From Symbiodinium natans (taxonomy: Eukaryota; Sar; Dinophyceae; Suessiales; Symbiodiniaceae), in the NCBI GenBank assembly GCA_905221605.1, contig CAJNDS010001347.1:594501-658500 (forward strand): a stretch of DNA of 64,000 nucleotides, given 5' to 3'. Below the pieces are notes generated by a model that searched no databases, was not told where the DNA came from, and worked only from the letters and a program-made list of their open reading frames with translations. Each line of letters begins with the position of its first letter. Position 1 is the stretch's first letter. The translations under genes and the position numbers were made by a program. This document shows, piece by piece, positions 1 through 12,200 of this stretch.

Positions 1-465
1 AGTCCATGTTCGACAGCAACCGCCCCCTCCCCAGCCCAACTGCAAAGGGCCTCAATATCGACGGCTGCTCCACTTCCTGGGCTGTAGCCTCCGGCGGGGC
101 CTGCCAAGAAACATGATGTTTTGCCCGCAAAAAGCGAATGAATTTCAAGTGCGCCCTTGAACTTCCTACCGCTTCAGTCGGCACCGCAAAGCCTCGCCTG
201 ACATTCTCTTTTTCACGTCTCTTGCACTATGAGATGCAGGCGGCTGCTTTGCAGGAGCCAAAAAAAAGTCGAGAATGTCTGTGTCTGTTCAAACTGCAGA
301 GAGCAGGGTCAATGGGGAGCATGGTCGGATGTCTGAATCAGGTCATTCCTGCTCTGTTCCTGCTGACGAACTGAGAGATGTCGCGGGCGCCCTAGCTCTC
401 TGCATGGCCACGAGATCAAGCCTAAAAAACAACACGCTGGACGAGAGCACGAGCACCAGCGTAAG
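1..465. other. flank downstream of the P4-ATPase/cyclase gene
   Basis: No gene is recognised here. It lies just past the stop codon of the minus-strand gene that ends at 466, so part of it is probably that gene's 3' untranslated region. Short open frames exist on both strands but none shows a domain or motif. Confidence 0.5.
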
Positions 466-3400
466 TCATCGCGGGCGCTTACCCCTGACGCTGCCGCGCG
501 GCATCTTGCCACCCGGCGAGCTTGGAGCCTTGCCAGTGCCAATACCATGAGGCTCATCCAGCAAGTAGCTCTGCATGGTCCTCTGTGTTCCAGAGCAAGC
601 CACGACCTTGTGCTCTGTGAAGCGGAATTGCTGAAATTTGGACTGAATCACCTCCACAAAAGTTGCGCTGCAGCAAATGCGCCCGGGTTGGCCTTCCGAC
701 TCCATCTGGTTGCCAATGAGCACATCCTCACCCCAAATGTCGAAGCGAAGCTGATTGCTGCCAATGACACCAGCAACAAATTCACCATGGTGCAAACCAA
801 TTCGCATATCAAGACCGTCATGCTGAACTTCATTTCGAACTGTCACGATGACCCGAAGCATCGACATGGCAAGATGCAGGAGCACGTTTGCCCCAAGCAC
901 CTTGTCCTCATGCACCGTCTTCGGTTCGTTGACCGCCAGGTAGGCATCTCCAATCGTGCAAACCTTGTATGCACCTAGGAGCTTGCAGCAGTCATCGAAC
1001 CTTGCAAAAAGATGCGTGACAAGCCTGACGGCTTCATTCGCCTGATGCGTAGCACAATACTTCGTGAAGCCCACAATGTCGGCGAAAAGAAGCGTCATGT
1101 CCCGGTAGGTGTATGCCAGCTGCAGATTGTCTGACTGCATTGACTCCAGCACCTCCTGGGGCAGCAAAGAATTGAGTAGAGAGTAGCACTCTTTGTGCTC
1201 CTTCTCCACCATCCTCAAGCCCTCGAGGCTCTTGAGCTGATACCACTTTAGGCTCTGAATGACACGCACTTGTAGGATATAAGCAGCACTTGGATAGATA
1301 AGCCCAGATGGGAAGTCGGCTAGGCCCCCAAGAACTGTGGCTGGCAGGAGAATCGCGAAAGCACACGCAAACGCGGCCAACGTTGCCCGCAGCACGTTCA
1401 GATGCATCATGGCCGAGAGGTAGAACATCGACTCGAAGTAGATCCAGTAGCTGACTTCCTCAAACCGTCCATCTGCCAGGCCGTACAGAGACGATGTGAC
1501 AGCACAGATGTACCCTGTACCAATGAGCACCACAGATATGCCGAAGTAATAGACCTCACATGGCCAGCCCCGCCTCTGTGCTTGTGGGTTGGTGTGCTCC
1601 TCCTCTTCCTCCACCTCAGAGACCTGGTCCAAAGCGGTGGCATCTGCATCACTGATGTCCCTCTGGTCAGAATGTTGCTCTTTCTTCTGCTTCGCATCCC
1701 CCCCTAGCAGGAAAAGTGAATGCCAAAAGGTGGTGATGCCACCAAGCATGATGAAGGCGAAGCAAATTACTGCGAAGGGTAGGCGAATGTTGAAGAACTG
1801 CTGCAGATTCGCGGCACGAGTGCCTGTGTCGCCAATCCATATGTACAATGACTCCAAGCAGAAAATGCACCAGAACAGCACAAGAGATGCCAGCAGCGAA
1901 TGCTCTTGCTTCGTCTTCAGGCAGTCTAGCTCATATGCCCGCACGCAGAAAGAGACAAATCGCTGGATGGCCTCCGCAAGCCGTGCCCGCGACAGCATCG
2001 AGCAGAACGTCTTTGGGTCTTCGCTGGGCAAAAGCACGTCAGGACCCACATTCACCATGCTCCCTTCTCGGGGCGCGGACTTTGCCCGGTTGAGTGGAGA
2101 GATTGTGCCAGAGACCAGCCTCCGACGTGAATCGTTCATCAGCAGGTAGGTGTCCATCTCACCCTTGCCTTTCACCGTTGTCTTCCTTCCCTTCCACGCG
2201 TATTGTTCCTCCTCTTTCACCAGATCGTATGTGCTAGCAGAGATGTGAATGTGATCCACCTGTCCAGTGCTCATCATGCGCGATGCTGTATTCACCGTGT
2301 CACCGAAGAGAGCAAACTGCGGCTTCTGAGAACCGACCACGCCTGAGATCACCTGGCCCGTGTTGATGCCGATCTTCAATGAGAGCCGCTCCATCTGCTC
2401 CATTCCAGTTGTGCACCTCGTGAAGAGCCGCAAAACGGCGCTTGCAGCCTCTACGCACAGGAAAGCTTTCATCTGGACGGTGTTCCGAGGCGACTTCTTC
2501 TTGAAATCGACCATGCCTGCAGCCACAAAGGTCTTCCCCACAGTCTCGATCTTCACGATGGAATGCTCCTGGCAGATATTGTTGATCTGCGTGAAAACCC
2601 GATCGAGCAGCTCCACGAGTTCATTTGGAGCCAATTGCGCCACGATCCGCTCGAAAGCATAAATGTCGATGAAGACGATGGTGACAATGCCACGCTCTTG
2701 GAAGATTGTTCTTGTCGTGGAAACCGTCTGTTCTGCCACGTTGATCTGCTGCTGGTTGCTGAGGAAGCTCTCACGAACAGCTTCCACGACATCTTCAGGA
2801 TACATCCCCTTGAGCAGATCCCGGTCTGCGTTTCGCGCACTGCCGATGCGATCGTCCCAGGCGAAGCTATGACGAGCAAATCGCTCTGAGAGGTACATGT
2901 ATGCACCGACAAGCATCACCAAACCAAACTGGATCGTAGAAAACTCATGTAGCAGTTGTCCTTCATCATTGCACACATTGACATCCAGTGTCGTGAAGCC
3001 ACCTCCAATTTTGCAGGTTTCATCGTTCAGGAACCCATTGGAATGAACGATCAAGAGCAGCATATGTAGAAACAGGACCCCGATGGCCTGCGGAAATCGC
3101 ATGCGTGCACCGGCACAGAAGGCAAATGGCATAATGGCATCTGAAACATAGCCGGGAATTCCATAGGCAAACTCAATGACGTGCTTCAAGATGAGCAGGC
3201 AGCAACAGCAAACGGTCAAGTAACTCGCATGGAAGGCACTGATGCTCTCGAACCGTAGTGGGACCAATAATGCTTCGCAGCCAAGCACGAAGCCGGCGAT
3301 AGCCACCAGGCTCTGAAGCACTTCCGACAGCTCCCCAGGCTGGACCACGAAGACCAGCAGCTTCGTCACCTGGAAGCCGACGAGAAGCACTGCGAGGACC

Positions 3401-6400
3401 CGTGCGGACACGAAGAACTGATTGCGACTCGCTTCGTCGAACATCTGGCAGAAGGCTTGCTCGTGTAAGCTCGACCTGAATTTCAGGGTGAAAACGTTGT
3501 AAACGAACTCGGTCGTGTACTTCACATTGAAGCGGGACTGTGCCTTGTGCTCCATGGGGTGACCCGTTGTGGTCGCAGTCGTGCTGTGCTTCCGCTGGTC
3601 AGTGATCTGATCCAGGTCCAACAGTTCCAGCTGCATCCCTGTCACGTTCGACAGCCGCTCTGCGAGAGTGAGATTGCTGGTTGCATCCCGCTGCTCATGT
3701 GACGTCTTGTTGCCGAGCACGTCGGACATCAAGCTGATCTGACACCACTGCATCTGACTGATGATCCTTTGCCACTCCTTGGCTCTCTTTCCACAGCATG
3801 CTGTAGGATCCGGTGCAAGTTCATCTTCCCGGCGGTGACGGTGACGTTCCATGATCAACTGCAGGCCAGGCTTCTTCGTAGGGGGATGGCTTGCATGCTT
3901 CGTGAACTCCTTGAGCTGCGCTGCCTCAGCTTGAAAGTCACCCTGGTTGTAGTTACTGCGTTTGTAACTCCAGGGAATGGAGTTCACCAGTGCGGCTGGA
4001 AACATTTTCTCCATTTTCAAGTTCGCTGCGTAGAGGAGTTCGTCCCGGGTGTTGTAGGTAGTACCCGTCGGCGAGGTTGGCGAGACAGGGGAGGAAGGAG
4101 GCTGGCGATTTGTTGGGACGATGGGCACGAGGCTGCTGTCGGTGCCTCGGTGCGATGGGTTCGGAAATAAGTCGTGAGCCTCACCCACGTACTTCTTAGT
4201 GCACTGGAACTCCTGCACTTGCTTTGCGAGGTCTGGCTTGTAGATCCGCTGCCAGGAATCCAAGGCCAACTCCACCAGCACGGACAAGGCTAAGACTAGC
4301 AGGAGGCTTAGCCATCCTGGCAAAGACTGGAACAGATGCGCTGCTACTTCCACCAAAGACGGATTGAAGATGCGGGCAACACTGGGCCAAGAGTAGATGA
4401 ACAAGATCGGCGGGAACATTATCACGGAGAGCACCGAGATCAGCACCTGCCAGTCCATCCAGACTTGCGTGTGGAGCAGAAGGGTTGAATTTGACACCAC
4501 CACACAGCTCCAATACGACCAGGCACCAAGGGTCGTGTAGTCTGAAAAAGGACTCGCCCAGCCCTCCCAGCCGCCCAAGAAGACGGCAGCGACAAAGTAG
4601 TTCACCAGAGCATGAATTGTCCCACGCAGGAGCCAAGCAACCAGCATCCGGTAGTTGAAATAGACCTTGTTCACGCCAAAGAGATACAGCTTTGGCAACG
4701 TCAGGGCTGCGGGGGCATAGACATCCACGTCCAGCGCTCCTACAATAAAGATGGGCAGGTTGGTGAACACCACGTTGTACATCATGATCAGATACGGATT
4801 GTAGAAGGTGGTTCCGCTGAAGCCGGTGAAAGGAGCGTAGCAAGCCATGGTGATTACAAGCAAAAAGTTCTTGTAGAAGGAGTAGCCTATCACCAAACCA
4901 ATCCGGCGAATGTTGCTCCGCCCGTGCACGAAGAGGAGAGACCTGAGAAAACGGAATTGTCCAATCGCGAAGTCTGCGGCATTCACGGCCTCGCGTCCTT
5001 CAGCTCCGGCAATGCCAACCCCGACATGCGCCTTCTGAATCATGCTGACATCGTTGCCCCCATCCCCCACAGCCAGAGTCAGCGGGTTTCCTGGCACATC
5101 TTTCTTGATAAGTTCTACCAGGGAAGCTTTCTGTGCCGGAGACAGTCGGCAGGCAATGACCGAGCAAGAATTGCAAGCCACAGTGACGAAGAGCTTATAG
5201 AGGAGTGTATCTGGCGCCTCGAGAATGGCGTAAAGCGCTGGGCCATTTAGGACCAGGCTATAGTGAAAGCCTTTGCCATGGGTCTGCTGCAATTCGTTCA
5301 AGATCTCCTCCTGGATAAACCTTAGCCTCTCCTCCAGCTCTAGGGCGCTCTCAGAGTCGCGCTCGCGGGCAGCGCCCTCCTCGCAAGTCAGGTAGTACAG
5401 CTGGGAGTGCTGCTCGATGAGGCTGCATATACTGGCGATATTTACCGCCGTCTCGACGCAGTCACCTGTGAGCATCCAGATGCGCATGCCACCGTCCAGC
5501 AACATCTGAACTGTTTCCGGAACCCCGAACTGAATCTTGTCTTCCACAGCCGTGACCCCCAGCAAGTCGAAGTCACGTTCCATGTCGTCCATGACTCGAT
5601 TCATCAGCTCATCTCGATTGAAGAAGGAGCTCCTGGCACCCTGCCAGCGTTTGATGTAGGCTTCGGCTTCGGCATCAGGAAGCACTCGTTGTCCACAAAC
5701 CAATGTCCGCAGTCCATGCATGGAAAAGTGTCGAACCTGCTCCCTTGCAGTTCGAAGCTTCTTCTTGCGAGGACACTCTTCGGCTTCACCGGAGTCATAA
5801 GTGTTTTCGGGGCCGTTTCGTGAGCACCAGCTCATCAGCCCAGCACTTCTGGTTGGCATCTCAAACTTCGCGCTCAGCCGCGAATTTTCATCCGTCTCCA
5901 GCATGGCGGGTGCGCCGCTGGGCATCGGCGGATCTGCAATGGACCGTGCCGAGAGGCCTGCCGAGGAGCATGGGGATGGTGCTTTCGGACGAAGCCTCCC
6001 TTCCGACCCAAACTGTCCAAGCTGTGCAGACCCAGAGCCCATGGCTGCTGCCAATGCCAGTGCCCGAGCACCTCTGACCTTGCCCCTGCCGTCACCACTT
6101 TTGGGACTCGCCTGGCTGAGCTCTTTGAAGTCTTCATTGGAACGGTCTGCATCCAAGGACATCGCATGTGTCATGTCATCCAAACCATCGAAGTCGGCCA
6201 TGACCGGCGGCGGACGCTCACCCTCTTTCTGGCGCATCCGATCCAACATGACAGAGTCCGCACCCTTTGCGAAGAGAATGTAGGCGCCTTCGGACACATG
6301 TGGGAGGTTCTCCATAGACATAACACCCGCGTTGCCGAGCAAGATGCTGCTGGCCATTGCCTGCGATGTCTGTGGCATGACACCCTCCTCGGAGCATTGG

Positions 6401-8713
6401 CGCACCAGAACAGACATCCGCTTCCGCTCTGACGAGAACTCATTACACATGATGACCGTGTAGTGTTGCTCCTGTCCACGGATGTTGATCGTAACTTTGT
6501 TGCCCTGTCGCTTCTTAAAGTAGAAGCCAAAGTCGCGTGCCATTGACAGCAAGGCCTCTTCGTCCGGAGACTGGCTGCGAAACTGGGTCTGATTTGCCTC
6601 GATGAGTAGCTCCATGCGCTGTCGAACTTCCTGTTGGCTGAGCCCGTTCATGCCTGGATCATTTTGCATCACATACTCAATGTCAGCCAGGGTCTCCATC
6701 TTTGATGTGCGCTTGCCAGTCGGCGAGAAATTGAGCTGTTGGCTCTTCTCGGGCATTGCAGTGTGGCAGGTGGCGAGACACAAAAAGAAACTGTGAACAT
6801 TGGACTCGAGGCTGTAACTCCAATGCGGATCTTCATCGCTGGGGATACCCCATAGCAAAGGATTGAGTGGCCAGCACACACTACGCGTGGGGATTTTTTC
6901 GATGTGGTCACTGGGATAACCATAGCTGTCTTGCACGAGGCTTGCAGCATCTGTCGATTCATCGGCCGTAGGTGTCCAGTAGCCGTACGTTTGACCATCC
7001 ACGTAGCAAGCCTTGAAACACATCTCGTTCTGTGTCAGCGTGCCCGTTTTGTCAGTGAGGACGAAATCCACCATTCCAAGATCTTCGCATAGAGCAGAAG
7101 TTCGGACTGTACAATGAGATCCGCCTTGGGCATGGTACATGCTTTCATCTCTCTCCATGATGAAAGCTTGAATCGCACGGACTACATCTGTTGTCATGTA
7201 TAAGCTGATTGGGATGAGGTTGTTGTAGCCAATCAAGAAGGTCAAAATGGCCAGGTAGGGGTTGTCCTGCAAATTGTCCACGTTCTCAAAGTTCTCAACA
7301 TTCCACACCCATCTCAAATTCTGGAAGCCAGCAGCATCTCCAAGGAGATTTGCTCTTGCAATTGCACAGCCGATGGAGATCAGGAAAAGCAACAAGAAAA
7401 CAATTATCAAAAGCTTGTTGGACATGATCTCCACCTGGGAGCGCTTCGTCGAGCTGGAACGGCTTGAATTCCTAACCACTTTGGTGTCGTTGCCCGTGTA
7501 CACCACGAGCCCGATGACGTAGTTGGTGTTCCTGATGGTCGATCCTCGAAGTAAAAGGTTTTTCAGTCCCACTGGCACTCCTCGAGGGAAGCCTTTCAGG
7601 TAGAGACAACCGTCAAAACGTCCAACGAGCTCATTCGGCAAGTCAGCTTCCATATGCCCTTCTACACTGCGCAGCAAAGTGTTCTTCACCATGTGGTGGG
7701 TCTCGTCTACACACTGTTTCAGCTTCAAGGAAGACTCCCCATCCAGCTGCGCAGTGTCCACACAAGCCACAGTACCTGGATAAGCGTAGACCAAAAGCAT
7801 GTCTGCAGGTACAGGCTGGTCTCGGTAGAGCTTCACGAAGGACCCAACCTGCGAAAAGCTGAAGAAAGCAAGCCCTCCCATCGTGTAAACCTCTGCAATC
7901 CCTCGACGCCAGACTCCATTAGATTGGCCCGTAGTTACCGTTACAGTTAGCTAGTGCAAGCTGAACGGCTCTCTTTAAGTCATTTAAGTTAGACCTTTGT
8001 GAACTTCTTTGCTACAAGGCCAGACGGCTGGAGAGAAACCAAGGTATCATTCTTTCGCAACACATCTAGCATAGCTATGGGCCATGGGAATAGTTGGTTG
8101 CACATATGATCAGAGTTCATCCGAGAATGTCTTGCTTCATCGGGCCGGTACAGGTTCAAGTGCTCCTAGTTCCTACTTCTTTTTGCTGCATGGATTCTAT
8201 TGACTCAACGACTCTTTAAGTCTGTCCCGCTACCTGCACTTCGGACCACTTGATCTCCTTGTAGGCATCTCGGTTCGATTCCCGCGCGTTGCGGTTCAAG
8301 TGCGGGGCGAATACAGAGCAAAGCTGCTGGTTCACACGGCAGTCATCTCTCCATCTTTTAAAGTCCTCAAACGCATCCTTGCAGAAAGTCGCGATCAGCA
8401 CGACGCACAAAGGCACGAGAGTCGCCCAAGAGGTGGTCGGTGAGATCTTGAAAGGCAACATCTGCAGGATGGAGACGATGAGGAACCAAACATTGGCAAC
8501 ACGGTGAAACTGTTCGAACAAGTTCAATGGAATGATTGTCCATAGCTTGTACCTGGTGGTTGAGACATGGTTGTTGGGAAAGGCTGAAAGCTTTGGCTTG
8601 TTGACGCCAAAGGCAATGCGCCTCCGTTTCTCATGGGAGCGGTTCTGGGCTCCCTGGGATGGTCCAACTGCAGAATTGCCCACTCCGAGTGACGCCTCCT
8701 CCACAGCGGCCAT
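466..8713 (-). CDS. P4-ATPase fused to a tandem guanylyl cyclase
   Basis: Joining exon 8713-8234 to exon 7848-466 gives about 2620 residues. The N-terminal half is a P4-type ATPase (lipid flippase family): DKTGTLT with the phosphorylated Asp near residue 426, a P4-style PISLY segment before it, DGES in the actuator domain, KGAD in the nucleotide domain, MLTGD near 955 and GDGGNDV near 1088, followed by membrane segments. The C-terminal half has further membrane segments and two class III cyclase domains, C1 around 1880-2060 and C2 around 2410-2590. C1 has the guanine-type Glu in KIETVGK and NTASRM, but Lys (about 1932) replaces the second metal Asp. C2 keeps both metal Asps (FADIVGF about 2417, IGDAY about 2461) but lacks the Asn/Arg pair (VLIGNQM). 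The halves are therefore complementary, as expected of a C1/C2 heterodimer making cGMP. The fusion is known from apicomplexans and other alveolates. The start is the first ATG after a candidate leader acceptor at 8726-8727; an ATG at 8779 is also in frame. Confidence 0.96.
7849..8233 (-). other. GT-AG intron in the P4-ATPase/cyclase gene
   Basis: The exon boundaries are GTGCAG|GTAGCG and TTTTCGCAG|GTTGGG on the minus strand. Joining them keeps the frame (phase 0) and restores the conserved P4-ATPase stretch WSEVQ-VGSFVKLYRDQ leading into PAD. A pyrimidine-rich tract precedes the acceptor. Both junctions read AG|G, the pattern also frequent in the aspartyl protease gene. This is the only intron seen in a gene with about 7.9 kb of coding sequence. 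Confidence 0.9.
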
Positions 8714-8766
8714 ATGCTCCCACACCTGACACACCGAACCACCCGAGCCAAGGTCACAATGGATCC

Positions 8767-9248
8767 ATGGCTGCCCCACTGTTTTCGACTCTGCTAGGCC
8801 AACTTGCCAACAATGACGACTTTGAACATGTTTTGCGGTCTGGGAGTGCTGAGTTGGGAGTGCTGGGAGTGTTCTGCGATGACACGTGCTGCGTTGACAG
8901 AGCTCTCTTGCTTTACTGCACCAGCTGCATCAGTACCCTGTTTTCAGGGCTTGAGCCTGAACTGGACGTTGGAAAGCACTCTTCAAAAAGGTGCATGCAA
9001 CCATCCAGACTCCTTCGGCAAGTCTGACGCTGGAAGCCCAAGACGTTTGCGCGACATGCTCTGGAGTGCGCCTGGGCGTCGCGCACCTCCTCAGGACTCA
9101 GCACAAAGAAGAGTTCCAGGCAGTGGCTGACAGATGTGAACAGATGCACGCCGCGCTACAAACCGTGCCCGGCGGTTTCCACGCTAGTGATCCACAATGC
9201 CATGCGCATTTTGACAAAGACTTCTTTGCCTTTCATCAGTCCAAATAG
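8767..9248 (+). CDS. possible small two-part plus-strand gene, unrecognised
   Basis: A plus-strand frame starts MAAPLFSTLLGQ at 8767 and runs to about 8985. A second frame continues with LTLEAQDVCATC to a stop at 9246-9248. Both look protein-like and are Cys-containing (CCVDRALLLYCTSC, CATC), but no family is recognised. They could be joined by a 32-nt GT-AG segment (AAAAAG|GTGCATG to GGCAAG|TCTG), which would be unusually short, or a small indel may separate them. The start lies only about 53 bp from the divergent P4-ATPase start, which would make it the one gene here on the plus strand. It may be chance. Confidence 0.28.
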
Positions 9249-12200
9249 CAACAAATATCAAAGTATGACATGCCCAGCTCCTCGGGTCTCTTTGCCGAGG
9301 CAATGGTCAGATCCTGGCTGGTCTGAGCCTAAATTTTTGCCTACATGACGACATGTCAACCCATGCTCCCATCATGCTCCCATGTTCTCCTTGTCCTGCT
9401 TAGGGGTGCTTAGGGGGCCAGGGGGTGGAGCCTTGCTGCCTCAAGCGCATCATCCTCAATGCCCCATGAACCTGCTACAACTGGCCGATAAGTCGTCCAG
9501 TGGGGGGATTTAAACTTCGAAGAACTGCCCACTATCTATGCCTCAACATAAGCACAGCCTCGACTAGTGGCGCTGCGATGGAGATCTCAAATTATGCTGA
9601 GGAAGCCGCCAGGAAGCCCCCAGATGCCCGTGGAAAACCCAGGTCGCAATGCTTGCACCTTGGGTGTTGTTCGTTCGGGCTTCTGCTTAATCAAGCCAAA
9701 GATGGCTAACAGCAACTGCTACTTGCTAGAAGCCTGCTGAACGCCTCAACACTCAAATACATTTGCAGGAGCATCCTGATCCCAGCCAGGACAAGGTGCA
9801 CAGCCCCGCCCGCCACAAACTCCAAGGGTCGCTGGCAAACAGGGCAAGCCTGGCATTTAGCAACAGATCCAATATCTCGGTTGGAAGGCTGGAGCCAAAG
9901 ATCTTGCATTCAGGGGTTTCTCTGCTTAGCTTGTAACAAGACATGTGGCGGGACCAGAGGAAGCCCGCGCGGAGTCTGTGCTAATAGTTTTAAGCGCTCA
10001 CAACTGGCAGGAGTTATTTAATGCCGAGGCAGGACGGTCCACAGCTCCAAGCCTAAAGTCTTCGAATCATGGTATGGTATTGCACTCAAAAGCTTCAAGT
10101 GCAGGTGTGAAGCCTTGTTCGATTTTCTCAGCTCATGGGCATCTGAGGAACACAAGCCCAAGATGCGCAGGGCGGTGCCGGCGGTGCCTCTGCCTCAGGG
10201 GACAACGAAATGCAACAATGGCGTCAAAACGACCCACCCCGTAAATCTCAGACATCCTTGCACTCAAGCATGGTTGGAAAGAAAGAAAGAAAGCAAGGCC
10301 TCCACACTCCTCGAGGTGTCCTCAACGTCGACAGCCTCACAGCATGGTTGCCAAGTCTAAAGTGGGTGCAGGCGACATCATGTTGTGCTCAGTTTAGTTC
10401 CGTTACCCCTAGTAAGCTCGTGGGCCGGGATCCCCAGGCCAAAATGCCCAAAACTTAACACCAAAAAGAGAACTCTTGAGGTCTGTTTGTCAGCTGCTTG
10501 TCAGCTGCTGAGCCAGAAGTCTCAGGTCTGTGCCCGAAAGGGTACCGGTGCCACTCAGGCACCAAAACAGCGCGACATTCCAAACCGAGGCCCGAGACTA
10601 GACCCAGCATAATACAGACACTCCCCGTCCGAGCACTCCTTATCTCCCACCCTGTATGTGGACAGAGGGCAGAAGGGCAGGGCCTGAACCGTCGGTGTCG
10701 CAGTCGCAGCTCTCTTGGAAGTTTCGCGCCCTTGTATGTGCCAAGAGCTCTGACCAGCATCTCTCTGGGCTGCTTGCATATTCAACTCGTGTGTTCTTGT
10801 AATTCTAAAGCTCTTGTCCAGCTAGAAGCAATGTTCGGCTGATTTCGGCTGTCCATGATGCGACCGAGCTTGTGACCTCGATTATGCGCCGACGCCTCAC
10901 AAAGATGATCCCGACTTAGGTTCGGAGTTCGGGCAAGCAGCTCGCTTTTGGGGACTTTTTGGGAAGTTTGCACCTGTGAGGCAGCACGACCATCCTCTAA
11001 CCGACTCTAACCAGGCACCTGCTCCACAACCTGTCCAGCTAGTCAACATCAATGCAACCGCCGGCACGATCCTCTCACAGTCATCACATCACGCTGCCCT
11101 GCAGAGCACCAGTCCCTAAGACCAGCCTCCACAACCAGTTCACACCCAGAAAGCAATGGGTGACTCCCAGTTACCTGACTAAGCCTATTTGTGCTACAGC
11201 ATCTTTACACTCCAAGCGCAGGGCCAACATGCCAACAAGGCCACCTGCAAGAAGCCTCAATTTCAAGTAAGCATGCGCGTAAGTCTCCAATGGTCGGGGG
11301 TTGATCCGGTGCTCTGGACTTGCGGGGAGACTAGTGAAGTCAAATGCTGAAAAAAAAACTGCAGAGTACAACCACGGTTTCGGAGGGTGGGACATTATCC
11401 CGACAACTGGGTACAAGGCGTCAGGCTCGGCTGGTCCGCTCGTTGCTGTGTAGGCTGACCTGCTCGTCGGCTGGGAATTGAAAAGACGTTGGGCTATCGA
11501 CCCCTCAAAGCATAGGCAGCCCTTTCCACAAAATTCGATGTATTGTCTGCGGCGGCTCGTTCAAAAGAGTTGCCAGGCTTTGACGTGTCTCACATCCAAC
11601 AACCACAGATGAAGGGATTGCCTGCAGACCCAGCAACACGTCCTCGGAGATGCGTCGCAACCTGAGCAATGCCACAGAAGGTCGATGCACGAACCTGAAG
11701 CCTTCGAGCTTGAGCGAAAGAACTTGGAGCTTCACGACCTGTATCGCAACAATAGTGCACTTTCATTCCACGTGATGAACCATGGGCAAAACCTGAACAG
11801 AGGCAGCTCGCAACCCAGTCATACACCAACGTACCGGAACCTACCATGCCCAAGGACACAGAACAATGTCGGGCGGATCTTATTCCAGAACAGAACCACC
11901 CACCAAGCCTCGGAACACCGACCTACTGCAATCGGTAAGCCGTGGTCTCAGGCACCAGTGTGGCTTTCCGTGTCTGTGTGATTCTGTGTGGCCGAGGAGG
12001 CCTTCACTTCGTGCGGGGCCCTGTGGAACTCCGCCTTGATCTGTCCCAACTGCGCATCCTCTGGTGGCAGTTCGAGAACTGCCCCCAGGATTGCAAACTG
12101 GCTCGTTGGGACAGAAAAGGCTGCCTCGGAAACATTCGGAAACTCGCTTCTCTTTTCTGTCTATATACACAGGCCTTCTAGGCGTTCAAACGTGCCGAGG

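Noticed and set aside
8271-8292. tRNA T-loop-like word GGTTCGATTCC
   Set aside because: It lies inside the first exon of the P4-ATPase gene and no cloverleaf can be built around it.
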